DNA of 64,000 nt from Gentiana macrophylla (Eukaryota > Streptophyta > Magnoliopsida > Gentianales > Gentianaceae): positions 61,263,852 to 61,327,851 of the forward strand of contig CM047815.1 of assembly GCA_026214975.1 (NCBI GenBank), given 5' to 3'. This document shows positions 25,996-38,477 of the stretch, one piece after another. Each line of letters opens with the position of its first letter. Within the stretch, counting starts at the first letter, position 1. The translations under genes were made by a program, and so were the position numbers. Below the pieces are notes generated by a model. That model made no database searches, had not been told where the DNA came from, and worked only from the letters and a program-made list of their open reading frames with translations.

Positions 25996-26790
25996 TGTTA
26001 GGAAATCAATCGAGTAGGCGGAATTTCAAAAATTGATTTCTCAATCCAGGATCGTCTTCGTTTAAACAATAAACATATAAGAGAGGGGACGATAATACTA
26101 CATTGGTTGATCTAAAAGATCGACGCGTTGACCGCCCGGTAGGAGTAGATGTGCGCGAGCCGTCCAAGTGTCCAGCCTCTACCAGTAATCCACACGAGCA
26201 CATCACCGGAATCCCGCCAAGGATTGCTACTAGAAAAACTCGATTGCTAGGTCGACCTTTTCTCTCTCTACAATCTCCTCTAGAAGGCTCTCTTATTTTT
26301 CACATGAAAACAATTGGGCTCTTTGGAATTATAGTGTCTGAGAAGAAATTGTAAGCCTCTATTCATATAGGCATATATGGCGCCTGGATGATCTCCCCAA
26401 CTGCTTTGAGATTAAACACAGTAGATTGATGAGAGAGAAAACATTTTCCTAATAAAATAAGGAAAATCATTTTGATTGATTTATCTCTTTTATTTAATAT
26501 CTTATATTAAATAAATCTAAGATATTGTCAATATCTTATATTGAATATCTTTATCTTATTACCATAATTCTATTTTCCAAAAATCAATTAATATCTAATA
26601 TTAATATTATGATAATCTTATTAATTAAATTACACAATCCATGTGTATCTTATACACTACATCATATGCGCCCCTTTTGCCAATTTATTGGCTTCCGGAA
26701 TATTCTTTAGTTAATAATATACTATGATTAATTAATTTACAAAAATACATGTATATCATATCTTATCTTATATAATATTTAAAAGTAAAT
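25996..26790 (-). repeat. LTR of family A (reference copy without viral insert)
   Basis: In plus orientation the block begins TGTTAGGAAATC, the reverse of the LTR end GATTTCCTAACA. Its bases match, in inverse order, the right part (59266 to about 58690) and the middle part (about 54760 to 54590) of the solo LTR at 50980-59266. Shared landmarks include 'gatctaaaagatcgacg' and 'gccaat(t/a)(t/a)attggc'. Beyond about 26715 the similarity stops, so the LTR is truncated or interrupted there. It serves as an empty-site reference for the viral element. Confidence 0.75.
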
Positions 26791-27620
26791 AACTGTCAAT
26801 TGGCCCGCTTTTGGCCAATTGACCCGACCCAAACCCGGAAATTAATTACAAAAATGCATTAAAAAACAAAAAGATTACATTCACACCCAACTTCTAACCC
26901 CACGTCTTGGTGTTAATTACAAAAGATTGACTAAAAAAAAAAACCAAACATTACACCCAACTTCTAACCCCACGTCTGGGAGTTAAAATAAAAAAGAAAA
27001 AAACATGTCTGTCTTCCCACTACCCCACACTTCCACGGCCACCCTTGTTATCCTCTTAAAAATTCTACCATTACCAAAACTTCTCTTTAGTGCCATTACC
27101 AGTCCTCCACATACACAACTACTATGCCTACTACCATTTTTCCTACACACGATTACCACTTACACAACCCCATTTAAACACTCAGTAATACACATTACAC
27201 CTGAATTACTTCCACAACACAGCCACTGGTGAGTTCTTCATCACTTGCAATCCATTTTTCTTCTCATTTACAATACATGGGATGATCATTCCAATATTTC
27301 ACTGTTTCTTCCAGCATTAACAGAAACTTTCACTCCCACCTGCAGCAGTTGCTCAATATTGAAGACCTCCTGCAACAGGTACAGGCTACAAAATAGCACA
27401 AATTGGTCATCCATTACAGTTGGTGCATTCACGACACATAACTTTTTCCTTCCGTTGCAGAGACATCTTCCTGCTCTGTTTTTGGTATTTTTTGTATTTT
27501 CTGTATTTAACATCTAATTCTCATTTCCAGAACATAGTGCAAACTACTTAACTGTTGCTCTCCAACGACACCGACTCATTCCAGGTATAACTGCTTCCTA
27601 CGCATTCATTTTACAATAAT
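26791..27620. repeat. Interspersed repeat block with a perfect 11-bp hairpin
   Basis: GTCAATTGGCC (26795-26805) and its exact reverse complement (26813-26823) flank seven bases. A related block with arms GTCAATTG/CAATTGAC stands at 62067-62095, and both are followed by 'acccg(a/g)cccaaaccc' and C-rich, ACAC-rich sequence. Two 40-base near-copies of 'acacccaacttctaacccca' lie at about 26884 and 26945. No protein domain is visible. The copia element inserted at 27621 lies at its right edge. Confidence 0.6.
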
Positions 27621-27985
27621 TGTTGAAGTTGTTCCAAGATAGACAAACTGAATGATAAGGCACATAAGGATCAGCAAAGAATGCAGCAGCAGCAGCAACA
27701 GCAACTCACTGGAGCATTAGGTCGAACATCTAACTCCAGATTCAGTTACAGCAAGTTGCAGCTCATAACCGCCAAGTGAAGCAGTTACAACAAACTTAGA
27801 TCACAAATTTACACTACAAGACAAACTATATATACTCCTAATTATTCCTTGTAGCAGTTAATTAAGAAGTTCTAATTGTACAATGAATTCTGATTTCAAA
27901 TAAAACAGTTTTCTCGTTTTCTTCTTCTTTGAACTTTCTGTTGTTCATTTCTTTGTTTCTCCTTGTATCATCAAGGATTTTATCA
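27621..27985 (+). repeat. Copia-1 5' LTR (365 bp)
   Basis: It starts TGTTG and ends ATCA next to the primer-binding site. It matches the 3' LTR closely, apart from 27680-27710, where a (CAG)n-type stretch stands against 'aggcggaagaagaataaag' in the 3' copy. Confidence 0.95.
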
Positions 27986-27996
27986 TGGTATCAGAG
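27986..27996 (+). promoter_or_regulatory. Primer-binding site, tRNA-Met type
   Basis: TGGTATCAGAG directly abuts the LTR end without a spacer base. Confidence 0.9.
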
Positions 27997-28088
27997 AAAT
28001 TAAAGTGTTCTTGATCGTTTTCTGCTCTACTCTTTTCTCTTTCGATCAATTGGTCAATTTTTGGTGTTTTTCTTTTCCTGTGTTAATC

Positions 28089-28568
28089 ATGAGTAACCAG
28101 CAAGCGTTGGTGATTCCTCCCGATCTTGTTCTTCATCCCGAGAAAGTCCCGCTTTCATTCTTGTTCAACCGATTCTTGATGAGACGAATTATCATAAATT
28201 TGGAAGGTTCTTTGTCTTAAATGCGTTGGCTTCAAAGAATAAAAGCAGCTTCATTGATGGCTCTATTGATAAACCAAATTGCGATGATCCTAATTTCAAG
28301 TTATGGCATCGTAATAACAAGATGGTTAAAGCATGGCTTGCAAATTCGGTTTCTAAACACATTGCACGTGAGTGTAATGAGCTATCCTACCGCAAAAAGA
28401 TATTTGGGATGATCTGAGGGAGCGAGATATGGAGGTGGAGATGCGATGTGATTGTCGATTTAGTTGATGAGATTCAAGCCCTGAAGCAAGGTGATTCTTC
28501 AGTTACAGAGTATTTTGCAAGACTGAAAATCTTATGGGATCGCTTGTTAGCTCTCACACTCTCCCTAC
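28089..28568 (+). pseudogene. Copia-1 gag, N-terminal part, frame-broken
   Basis: The ATG at 28089 opens the copia gag ('MSNQQALVIPPDLVLHPEKV'). The frame shifts near 28170-28220 and then reads 'ALASKNKSSFIDGSIDKP' and 'WHRNNKMVKAWL', typical of the retrotransposon gag domain (UBN2/Retrotran_gag_3). Another break falls around 28410-28440. Gag forms the particle in which the RNA is copied. Confidence 0.8.
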
Positions 28569-30251
28569 GTGTACTGTGGCCAAGATTGGTATAGACAACA
28601 TAATGAAAGGAATCATGTCATCAGGTTTTTGAAGGGACTGAATGATAGTTTCAGCACTATGAAATCCCAGGTTTTGATGATTTCTCCTTTTCCTTCAGTC
28701 AAGAATGTTTTTTCAATGGCACTTAAACTAGAGAGGCAACAACATTATTCTTCTGGTGGCCAAACAGTGAATTCATCTAGCATCTTGAACCAAAGTCTTA
28801 TTAATAATGTAGAGAAACCTGCATTATTTTCTCAAAATCAAGGTCAGAATTCTGCAAATTTTAGAAAGAATTACAATAATGGTGCTAAGAAGCCTCAGTG
28901 CACCTATTGTGGAATGGCTGGTCATACTATTGATAGATGCTATAAGAAACATGGATTTCCCCCCAACTTTAGGGGCAGGGGAAGGGGAAGATCTTATGCA
29001 AACAATGTTTCTGGTGATCAAGAAGGCTGGAACGGTCAAGATTCTCACAATTCTGGCTGGAATGGTCAAGATTCTTCTCTTAATTCTGGTTGTACCAATG
29101 TACAAGTGCCTCCTGTCTCACAAGAGCAATATCAGCAGATATTAAACATTCTAAAGGCTGGTTCTATGACCTATGGAGGTTCTGATGGCATTCCTGCAGT
29201 AAATTCTGTTGTTCTATCATCAAATTTTGGTAATGCAGATTCAGGTTTGTCTAATACCTCTCATATTTTTGAATGGATCATAGATTCTGGTGCTTCTGAT
29301 CATATCATATTTCATGAGGCATTATTTGTTAATTCTAAATCTGTTGAAAATCAGTTTGTTTCCTTACCTAATGGTAAAAGTGCCAGGATCTCTCATGTTG
29401 GTCAAGTTAAGGTGAACAAAGATCTTATCCTTGATAATGTGCTTTGTGTGCCTGAGTTTAATTTTAATCTAATGTCTATAAGCAAACTAATCAGATCTAG
29501 GGCCTACACTGTAAAGTTTTTTATGGATTCTTGTGTGGTACAGGACTTGATCACTCTAAAGAAGATTGGTTCAGCTGATTTAGTCAAAGGCCTTTATGTT
29601 TTGAAAGCTGATTCATCATGTTATGATTTTTCTGTCAACCATGTTCAAACTGCTGGAGTCTCTGAGCTTTTGTGGCATTATAGGATGGGACATCCTTCTG
29701 ATCAGAGGCTCAAGGCAATTAAACAAGCACATGACCAAGTTTCATTACCTGAAAGACATGTTTGTGAGATTTGTCCCTTAGCAAAACAAAAGAGACTTAG
29801 TTTCCCTGTCAGTCATTCTGTTTCTAAGGCCTTGTTTGATCTAGTCCATATGGATATTTGGGGGCCTTACAGACTGGTGGCTGTACATGGTCATAGTTAT
29901 TTTCTCACTGTAATAGATGATTTTAGTAGGTTTTGTTGGATCTTTATGCTAAAAGCAAAGAGTGAAGTCAGAACTTTAATTCCTCAGTTTTGTAATATGA
30001 TCAAAACTCGCTTTAATGCCAATATTAAAGTGCTCGAGATCGATAATGGTTTAGAATTTTCTATGCCTGATTTTTATGCAAGTAGAGGTATCTTTGCATC
30101 AAACTTCTATTGTCAAAACACCACAAATGAATGGGGGGTGGTGGAGAGAAAACACCAACACATTCTCGAATGTGGCGGAAGTTTGAGATTTCAATCGGGA
30201 TTACCTCTCATTTCATCGGTCTTATTTTGTTATACATGCAAAGGAACTTGA
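28569..30251 (+). pseudogene. Copia-1 gag C-terminus, protease and integrase
   Basis: A 560-codon open frame. A zinc knuckle is visible as 'CTYCGMAGHTIDRCYKKHG' (C-x2-C-x4-H-x4-C). The aspartic protease active site is 'IIDSGASDHII'. A GAG-pre-integrase segment ('LLWHYRMGHPSDQRL') and the integrase HHCC zinc and catalytic core ('HMDIWGPY', 'VIDDFSRFCWIF') follow. The conserved integrase segment before 'VVERKHQHI' is distorted, and the frame ends at 30251 before the integrase C-terminus. Residues expected there appear altered exactly at CAG codons. Confidence 0.9.
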
Positions 30252-30496
30252 TTAATATGACTCACTCCATCTTTGTTAGACAATAAGACACCTTCAAAAT
30301 GTTGTTTCATGTTAAACCTAGTTATGACAAAGATAAAGGTGTTTGGTTGTTTGGCATTTGCTTATAATCTTCATCATGATAACAATAAGTTTCTTTCTTA
30401 GAGGAATTAAGTCCATTTTATCTAGGCGGTGTACACAATGTAAAGGGGTACTATCTCGCTCAATCTCAATTCAAGGCGATCTTCAAAGCTAGGGAT

Positions 30497-32347
30497 GTGG
30501 TATTTCATGAAATGTGTTTTCCCTACAAAGACAAGCTTCAATCAGGTGATATCTCTAATTTTTCCTTACCTGTGCCTATTGATCAAAGCACATTATGGTA
30601 TGATACTGTGCATACACAGTCCAATCCACTACAAACACACAGTGAGAATGTACTCAATGAATCCCTTTCTCCATCTCAGTCAGAGTCTTCACCAGATTCT
30701 ATACACAATGATTTTCATGATAATCCACATAGTGATCCTGAGAACGATTTGGTTCAGCCAGATCTTCTTGAGAATATAGATTATGTGGAGCAAGTACAGA
30801 ATGACTTGCAGCACACTCGAAAATCCACAAGAGCAAGAGGGGTTCCTTCTTACCTTAAGGATTATCATTGTAATGCTGCACACAAACACACTTCTCCTCA
30901 CTCCATACACAAGGTGGATTCTTTTCAGCACTTATCTGATGCTTATAAGTCTTATGTTCTTAATACACAAATTTTGACAGAACCAAGAACATACAGTGAA
31001 GCAGTAAAAGATGAGGGATGGAGAAAGGCAATGCAGAATGAAATCAATGCTCTCCAACAAACACAAACATGGGAGGTTGTTCCTTTACCACAAGGAAAGC
31101 ATCCAATAGGATGTAAGTGGGTATACAAGATCAAGAGAAACTCAGATGGGACAGTTGAAAGGTTCAAAGCCAGATTAGTAGCCAAAGGTTATACACAGCA
31201 ACTTGGCTTGGACTATCTGGACACTTTTTCACCAGTTGCAAAATTGACCACTGTCAGAACTTTACTAGCCATTTCAGCTGCTAAAGGTTGGAATCTACAA
31301 CAGTTGGATGTAAATAATGCATTCCTCCATAGAGATCTAACTGAAGAAGTGTATATGCAAGTACCTCAGGGTTTTGAGACTGCACCAGGGATGGTATGTA
31401 GATTAAAGAAGTCATTATATGGTTTAAAGCAGGCTAGCAGGCAGTGGAATATCAAGCTATCCCAAGCATTGCTTGAGAGGGGGTTTAGGCAATCTAAGCA
31501 AGATTATAGCCTGTTTGTCAAGGGATCTGGTGATCACTTTGTAGCACTCTTGGTATATGTAGATGATGTTCTCATTACTAGTCCTGATATGAAAGAGATT
31601 GAAGATTTAAAAACCTACTTGAACAGCAAGTTTGGCATCAAGGATTTAGGGGACTTGAAGTACTTTCTAGGCCTTGAAGTTGCCAGATCATCAAAAGGAA
31701 TTGTGTTATCTCAGAGGAAATACTGTCTAGAGCTTCTGGAAGAATATGGTTATGCAAATTGCAAACCTAGTAATACTCCTATGGATGTCTCAATTAAGTT
31801 ACATTCCAAAGATTCTCCTCCATTAGAATCAAACAGTTATTATAGGAGCTTAGTTGGAAAGTTATTGTATCTGGGATTAACAAGACCTGATATAACATTT
31901 GCAACACAACAGTTAAGTCAGTTTCTGGCTAATCCTACTGAATTACAACTAAATGCAGCTCATAGAGTTCTTAGATATTTGAAGAAAGCACCAGGACAAG
32001 GCATCTTCTTTACTGCCAAAGACAATCTTGAATTGAAGTGTTATGTAGATGCTGACTGGAGTGGCTGTGAAGATACTAGAAGATCAGTCACTGGTTTTTC
32101 AGTCTTCCTGGGAGATTCACTCATCAGCTGGAGATCCAAGAAACAAACTACAGTTTCAAGGAGTTCATCAGAATCAGAGTATAGAGCCATGGCAATGGCT
32201 TCTTGTGAATTACAATGGCTTACCTACTTGCTAGCAGAATTTAACATCAAACAAGACAGAGCAATCCCATTATTCTGTGATAACAAAAGTGCTTTGTATA
32301 TAGTGGAGAATCCAGTATTTCATGAAAGAACAAAGCATATAAAATAG
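30497..32347 (+). pseudogene. Copia-1 reverse transcriptase and RNase H
   Basis: A 616-codon frame starting with integrase C-terminal linker. The RT begins at 'NEINALQQTQTWEVV', with 'KARLVAKGYTQ', 'LYGLKQASRQW' and the catalytic 'YVDDVLI' motif at about 31555-31575. RNase H follows ('CYVDADWSGCEDTRRSVTGF', 'SSSESEYRAMAMASCELQWL'). A TAG at 32345-32347 ends it after 'HERTKHIK', and the normal last residues continue beyond the stop. The core catalytic motifs are intact. Confidence 0.95.
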
Positions 32348-32516
32348 ATCGCCATGTAGTTAGAGATAGATATCGCCAAGGTCTTCAAAGCCCTTACCTA
32401 TATCTTCTCAATCACAAATAGCAGACTTATTCACTAAACCTATGGATCAACATAGACTGCAGACACTACTCAGCTCCTATCCATTGATCAACATATATCA
32501 GCCTTAATCTTCAGTT

Positions 32517-32526
32517 TGAGAGGGGG
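32517..32526 (+). promoter_or_regulatory. Polypurine tract of Copia-1
   Basis: A purine run (GAGAGGGGG) immediately before the 3' LTR is where plus-strand DNA synthesis starts in LTR retroelements. Confidence 0.85.
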
Positions 32527-32894
32527 TGTTGAAGTTGTTCCAAGATAGACAAACTGAATGATAAGGCACATAAGGATCAAAGAAAGAATGCAAGGCGGAA
32601 GAAGAATAAAGAACTCACTTTGGAGCATTAGGTCGAACATCTAACTCCAGATTCAGTTACAGCAAGTTGCAGCTCATAACCGCCAAGTGAAGCAGTTACA
32701 ACAAACTTAGATCACAGCCTACACTACAAGACAGCTATATATACTCCTAATTATTCCTTGTAGCAATTAATTAAGAAGTTCTAATTGTACAATGAATTCT
32801 GATTTCAAATAAAACAGTTTTCTCGTTTTCTTCTTCTTTGAACTTTCTGTTGTTCATTTCTTTGTTTCTCCTTGTATCATCAAGGATTTTATCA
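32527..32894 (+). repeat. Copia-1 3' LTR (368 bp)
   Basis: Same ends as the 5' LTR, followed by the TSD ATAAT. Confidence 0.95.
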
Positions 32895-32899
32895 ATAAT

Positions 32900-33978
32900 G
32901 CAACTTACTCTCCCTTACCAACATGTTATGCTTAAGAAATTTTCGCATTAAATAAAATTCTCAGTATATAATCAATTTCCTTTTGAACACTTAGTACATG
33001 TTTGAATCAAATACGCATACAAGATATATATACTCATTAGAGTGTTTGCAACTTACTGTTAAAATAATAGTTAAATGAACCAATGAGTAACAACTTAGCA
33101 ATAAAGAATTAAAATAGTATTATCTTTTAGTCCAATTTACTTAAGTATGGTATGGGATACGATTTAAAGATCCTTTATTATTTATAAAAACAAAAAAAAA
33201 AAAAAAAAAGATCCTTTATTTAATATATAAACTAACAGATACCACAACAAAGAGGTAACTGTTCAAAGCAGAATTACTATTAGATAGTAAACGATAAGCA
33301 TGAATATACGTTTTGCCTTCAAGCCAGAAAATGCAGAAACAGAGCCGTGAAAATTGTAATATATCGACTTACACATACAGACATATAGAAAATTCGATTT
33401 CAAGCAAAAAATAAATTGTGCAGTCAACATAGAGATCCAAAACGAGATTAAGGCAAAAATTTAGAACATGCAGACTCGATTAAGCATTTTAACAAACACA
33501 TAGGAGGCTTTAGATAGACATAAGTTGAAACTTAGTACTAATCAAGCATATTAGCAGAAAAGGTTCAACCTTTAATTACAACTAATTAAGCTTTGCAAAG
33601 CAACAAAAAGGTTCAACCTTTAATTACAACTAATTCAGCTTTGCAAATCAACAAAAAGACCGACTCTTTGCAGACAAATTGTCACATAAAAGATACAGAG
33701 GAAGAGATTCAACAAAATACAAAAATAATAGGTGCAGAATAACTTCCCCGAAATAAATCGCAGCATTTCGGTTTGAAAATTTGTAGAAAACGACATCATC
33801 GGCCTCATACGTCTTCTTCATAGGCCTCAGCTCCTTCTCATATCATCAGAGATCCTTTATAGCTTGCATCAGAGAGATTTTCAGAAGCTATAGAAGGAGT
33901 AGCAGAGATCCTTTACATCACAGAGAATCATATGACTATTTTGGGGATTAAGAGAGTAAGAGAAATATTTCTTCAACA
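32900..33978. other. Intergenic, with a 46-bp tandem duplication
   Basis: AT-rich DNA. The unit 'aaaggttcaacctttaatta' plus 26 more bases is present twice at about 33559-33652. An A run lies at 33188-33208. No gene is supported. Confidence 0.5.
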
Positions 33979-33988
33979 GATAGAACTG

Positions 33989-35871
33989 TAGACCCGTCCA
34001 AATGGTGGAACCGGAACCATCGGTTTTAAACAGATCTTAGGGTAATGAACCGCTGCCCAGTTTCTTGTTCAAAACGTGATTCTTAGGTTTGGCTGGCGAT
34101 TCCGGTTCTGCCTTCGAATCCTGGTTCGAGATCACCGCTTTCGCCACTGGCGGTTTTAAATTTTCATAATTTTAAATTTTTTTTTTCATTTTCACATAAT
34201 ACTTATTATTTTCACTACAATAACAAATTATTATTCTTTTCACTATAATTACTAAAATGAGAGTAATATATATATTTTTTCAAATTGTTTTCTATTCGTT
34301 GTTAAAAATAATATTAGTATTGTGTTATTTATTTATATGTAAATAATCTTATTTTAAAAAAATGTGTTATTTTTTCAACGCCAGACTTGTAATTCGGTTT
34401 GCTCGTATTTTTTATATATGTAATCGTGTTTTATGATTAACACATAAAAATCAAAACGAACGTAGTTCTTATTGTTTATTTTTTAGTTTTTTAGTTTGTT
34501 GTAACAGTTTTTATAGTAATTTTTATTAATGTTTTTTTTTTAAAGTCTTTTATAGTTTTTGTTATAAATTTTTTTCTAGGTTTTAAGTATCGTTGATTAT
34601 AAATGTTGTTTTATTAAACATTAGGTGAGATATATTGTGTTGTTTTTTTATATATAAATTGTGTTATTTTTTCAAAATTGTACTGTAATTCGATTCTTTT
34701 ACGATATCTAATCGTGTGTGAAAGATAACACATATAAAAAATCAAAGCGAACGTAGTTTCTTATTGTTTATTTTTTAGTCTTTTATAGTTTGTTGTTTTT
34801 TAGTCTTTTATAGTCTGCTTATATGTTTTTATAGTATTTAAAGGTTTATATTATGTTTGTTTTATTATAGTCTTTTATAGTATGTATATATGTGTTTGTA
34901 TTTTATAGTTTCATACAATTTTTTAGGTTTGTATATGGTTTGTTTGGGTGTTTTTTATAGTTTCTTATAGTTTTTTTTTTTTTTTTTTTTAGTTTTGTGT
35001 AGTGTTGTTATGGTTTGATATAGGTTTTTATTGTTTTTTATATTCTTTATAGTATTTTTTTAAATGTTTGTTTTATTGTAGTCTTTTATAGTATTCTTAT
35101 GTGTTTGTATAATTGTATTATATAGTTTCATATAAGTTTTTTTTAGGTTTGTATATAAATCTAAATTACATATAATGGTTATAAAAAAATTTAATTTAAC
35201 TAACCAATTTTACTTATAACTAAAACCAAATTGAAATAACGATTAAATCAGAACAACTTCAAATTTCGGTCTAGTAAAGTAAATTTGATTATAAAATTGA
35301 ATTTTTTTTACACTTGTAAAAAAATTAGTTGAATAAAATACAAAACCAAATTTACTTATAACTAAAATCGTATTGAAGTAACGATTAAATCAGAACAACT
35401 TAAAAAATCGGTATCGTAAAGTAAATTTGATTGTTGTTTTAACAACTAAACAAACTTGTTAATCAAAGAATTGAATAGAAGATGTAAGAATTGAGTAGAA
35501 GATTTAAGAATTGAGATTTAGAGATTGGTGTAGGAATTTTTGAATGAAATGAGTGGTATTTATAGAAAAATTTTGGAGTTTGGAAAAATAAATAAATAAA
35601 TAAATATATATATATATATAGCCGTTGCCAGAAAATAGCCATTGGACGGTTCCGGTTCCGGTTCCGGCCGGTAATAACCGATTCCAGTCGGTTTCAAAAA
35701 ATCCGGTTCCAACCGGCGGTTCCGGTTCCGGTTTCGGTTCCAAATATATCAAACCGGCAACAAACCGGTAAACTGACGGTCCCCCAAACCGGCGGTTTGA
35801 CAAACCGGCGGTTGATCAAACCGCCGCTTCCGGTTCCAACCGGCAGTTCCGGTTTCAAGTGGCCAGGTCTA
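33989..35871. mobile_element. Non-autonomous hAT-like element, 1.9 kb
   Basis: The left end reads TAGACCCGTCCA and the right end is the imperfect reverse, TGGCCAGGTCTA. Flanks GATAGAAC (33979-33986) and GATAGAAG (35872-35879) look like an 8-bp duplication with one mismatch, as hAT elements make; the left copy is separated from the terminus by two bases. Subterminal regions are full of CCGGTT/AACCGG words, densest at 35640-35860. The middle is T-rich with 'agtcttttatagtt' repeated at least five times between 34540 and 35090. No transposase is encoded. Confidence 0.6.
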
Positions 35872-36084
35872 GATAGAAGAGCATGGAAGAGCAAAAGAGC
35901 TTTGAGAGATAGAGGAGAGTAGGAAATTTCTAAGCAATTTCCTAGAAGATTGTCGGGTAGTGAAGAGAAGATAAGGGGACTGCAGGAGTGTATGTAAAAT
36001 AGGGTTTTTTTTTTTGAAGGGTTAAAATAGGGTTTAGATATAATATGTTATAGGCAAAAAAAATTATGAAGAGGAAACTGGGCT

Positions 36085-36185
36085 AAGAGCCGAAATAAGA
36101 TGGGCTGATGAAGGGTTCTGGGCCGAAATAGGATGGGCTGATGAAGGGTTCTGGGCCGAAATAGGATGGGCCGAAATAGGGTTTA
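36085..36185. repeat. Minisatellite, 33-35 bp unit
   Basis: The unit 'gatgggctgatgaagggttc' plus 'tgggccgaaatag' occurs about three times. It lies where the host-copia RT fragment ends. Confidence 0.8.
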
Positions 36186-36194
36186 AATCAAAAT

Positions 36195-36469
36195 GAGCCA
36201 CCAATGCCATGATGGTTCTAAATGAATCCTTCGTAGAAACTGGAGAGAAGGTTTCTTGGTAACCGATGCCCACTTTCTGAGTGAACCTTTTAGCCACAAG
36301 TCTAGCCTTATAACGCTCCACCTTGCTAGAAAAATCCCGCTTAGTTTTGAAGACCCATTTTCATCCCACAATGGATGCATTTTCTTGCATAGAAACAACA
36401 TCCTGCACATCATTTTTGGCCATAGATTCCATCTCTTCTTTCATGGCACCATACCAAGCATCGGACAAA
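36195..36469 (-). pseudogene. Host copia: start of reverse transcriptase
   Basis: On the minus strand this continues the host copia after the Copia-2 insertion. It carries 'MKEEMESMAKNDVQDVV', then 'ERYKARLVAKRFTQKVG' and 'YQETFSPVSTKDSFRTIM', the N-terminal part of copia RT. A frame break lies near 36340. Similarity ends near 36195, so the RT core with YVDD and the RNase H are missing. Across the Copia-2 insertion the codon phase continues from the fragment at 50170. Confidence 0.9.
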
Positions 36470-36474
36470 ATACA

Positions 36475-38173
36475 TGTTGGTCCCTTGAAAAGGATTTGGT
36501 TAAGTTTAGAGGGGGGGTGAATAAACTTAACACTTAAAACTTTAGAGTTAACAAACTCGAAGAAGTTCGATGAGCCTCTTTGATCGCTCATGGTCTCTTG
36601 ACCACTCACGTCTGTCTCATTGATCGATGATTTTATCAATTTGTTGCAGCAGAATATAGTCAAGTTAAGCCTTATTACTACTTGTAAAAATATGATACCA
36701 AGTATTAGATACTCAGTAGTGTAAGTGTGTGATTCAGTTGCTAGTTTCAATAGGTTGATGTGCTTAATATACTAAATGCAGAAAGTAAGTAGGCAATTTT
36801 TATAGTGGTTCCAGGTGGTGTAATCCTATCAGTCCACTCTTCTCATGTGATGTTGGAGGTAATTCACTAGAATCTTTGAGGTTGCAGTTACAAAAATCCC
36901 TAAGTTGTCTATCCTTCACCAATAACTATGGCTTCACAAACTGAACACTTGAAACAGGTAGGATTGCTGCTCCAAAGTATTCCACTGGTCCTTGAAGGGT
37001 AGGATTGCCTCTTCACCAGCTCCACCACAAACAACAGTCCTTGACACCCAAAGATGCTTCACTGTCTTCAGTATGTTTCTTGTAAAAGAAAGTTTGAATC
37101 AAGTAAGTGATTCATCTTTCAGCAGCTTGATCAGGATGAAATGATCAGCAGCTAGGAATCTTCAAGTGTTTATCCTTGATGTAACATGATAGTAGGTTAC
37201 ACTTGAAGAATTTACTAGATCGGTAGTTTTAGGCTCAGTAACGTCAGCATGGTGATTTCTTGATAATAATCTGATAGCTCAAGATTGATTGTTGCATTTC
37301 ATCAAAATTCATCATTTGTTTCTGTATCAGGGGTCTTCTATTTATAGGTGAGAATCCTTGTGACTTATGTTTGAAATTCAAACATAGCCGTTTCAGATTT
37401 GTCCCTATCATGACTTGCATTCTCGTCCCCTCAGACATAGTATTGACACTTTGTCTGCTTACTTTTGATAGTTTTCGATCGCCCACCCTTTGACTTGTAT
37501 CCATTGGATAAACCTCTGTTTCTTTCCAACGTTCTTTTAATCTTGACCATTGATTTGTTGACAGAATCAAGAGTTGTTATCTGTCATTATCCTTGTAATC
37601 TTCCAATGTAACCTTTGATTAAATCGAAATATGCGTTCAGCAGATTCCAGTGTATGTAAGTCTGCTGAAATACTTGTCAGTCAGTTGACTGAAGTTTGCT
37701 GTGTTTTACAAAACACTTCAGCTGACTGTCTTTTATCTAACTTTTAATTGTGAAGTTAGATAACACCAATTTGAACATAACTAAGTTCCAATCACCACTT
37801 AACTTATGGAACTTAGACCTAGTACACAAGGTATATGTAATCAGTTTAGGTCATCACAGACTTCCCTAAATTCTGATTCCATATCCTTGACTTTAAATAC
37901 TAAGTTTGATCCCTTAGCCTTTAGTAACTAAGTTTGAGCCCTCAGCCTTCAGTCTTCAGCAGGTTCCTAAACTAGTCTACTGACAAAGGTACCTTACTGA
38001 CCTAGACAGGTCTGCTGATGAAAGTCAGCTGACCTTTTACAATGCTTGGTTGATCAAACCTATACAAGGATCCAACTCTAATTAGCCTATACATTTAATC
38101 TAGACATCTTTTTGCCTTTGCTCTATTACAGCTAGTATGACACTCATCACTAAAACTTAAAATATGTCCAACA
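36475..38173 (-). repeat. Copia-2 3' LTR (1.7 kb)
   Basis: It matches 48705-50164 over its whole length but carries about 200 extra bases at roughly 36990-37190. The extra block begins and ends at the word 'tccttga', so the other LTR probably lost it by recombination between these short direct repeats. A purine-rich tract (plus strand 'atttccccctttttggtgat') abuts the inner end at 38174. Confidence 0.95.
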
Positions 38174-38477
38174 ATTTCCCCCTTTTTGGTGATGATTCCA
38201 ATGCCCTCCTTACAGCAAAGCAAAAAGGATAAAAACAAAAACAGAACAAGTTCAGTCAATTCTCATTATAATCAAATTAGTTCATTATTATTACAAACTA
38301 GATTCAGCAAAAGATATAGAAAAATGAAAGTCTGCTGATCTAGTTTCTCATTTCTCTCTCTTGTCTTTCTCTTTCTTTTTGCTCTTGATACTCTCTTATC
38401 TGCCTGACCATGTCTCTCATCCATTGATTTTCATTAAGGGAAAAATCAATATAAGGATTTACTTCCTTTCACCATTT

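Larger units (their letters stand above)
27621..32894 (+). mobile_element. Ty1/copia retrotransposon with both LTRs (Copia-1)
   Basis: The element is bounded by LTRs beginning TGTTGAAGTTG and ending TTTTATCA, and by the 5-bp TSD ATAAT at 27616-27620 and 32895-32899. Gene order is gag, protease, integrase, RT, RNase H, the copia order. The two LTRs are nearly identical except for a CAG-rich patch, which suggests recent insertion. Reading frames are interrupted at about 28170, 28400 and 30100-30496 and shortly before the 3' end, so it is not autonomous as written. Confidence 0.95.

Noticed and set aside
28824..29105. Minus-strand frame inside Copia-1
   Set aside because: Antisense shadow of the gag-pol frame on the plus strand.
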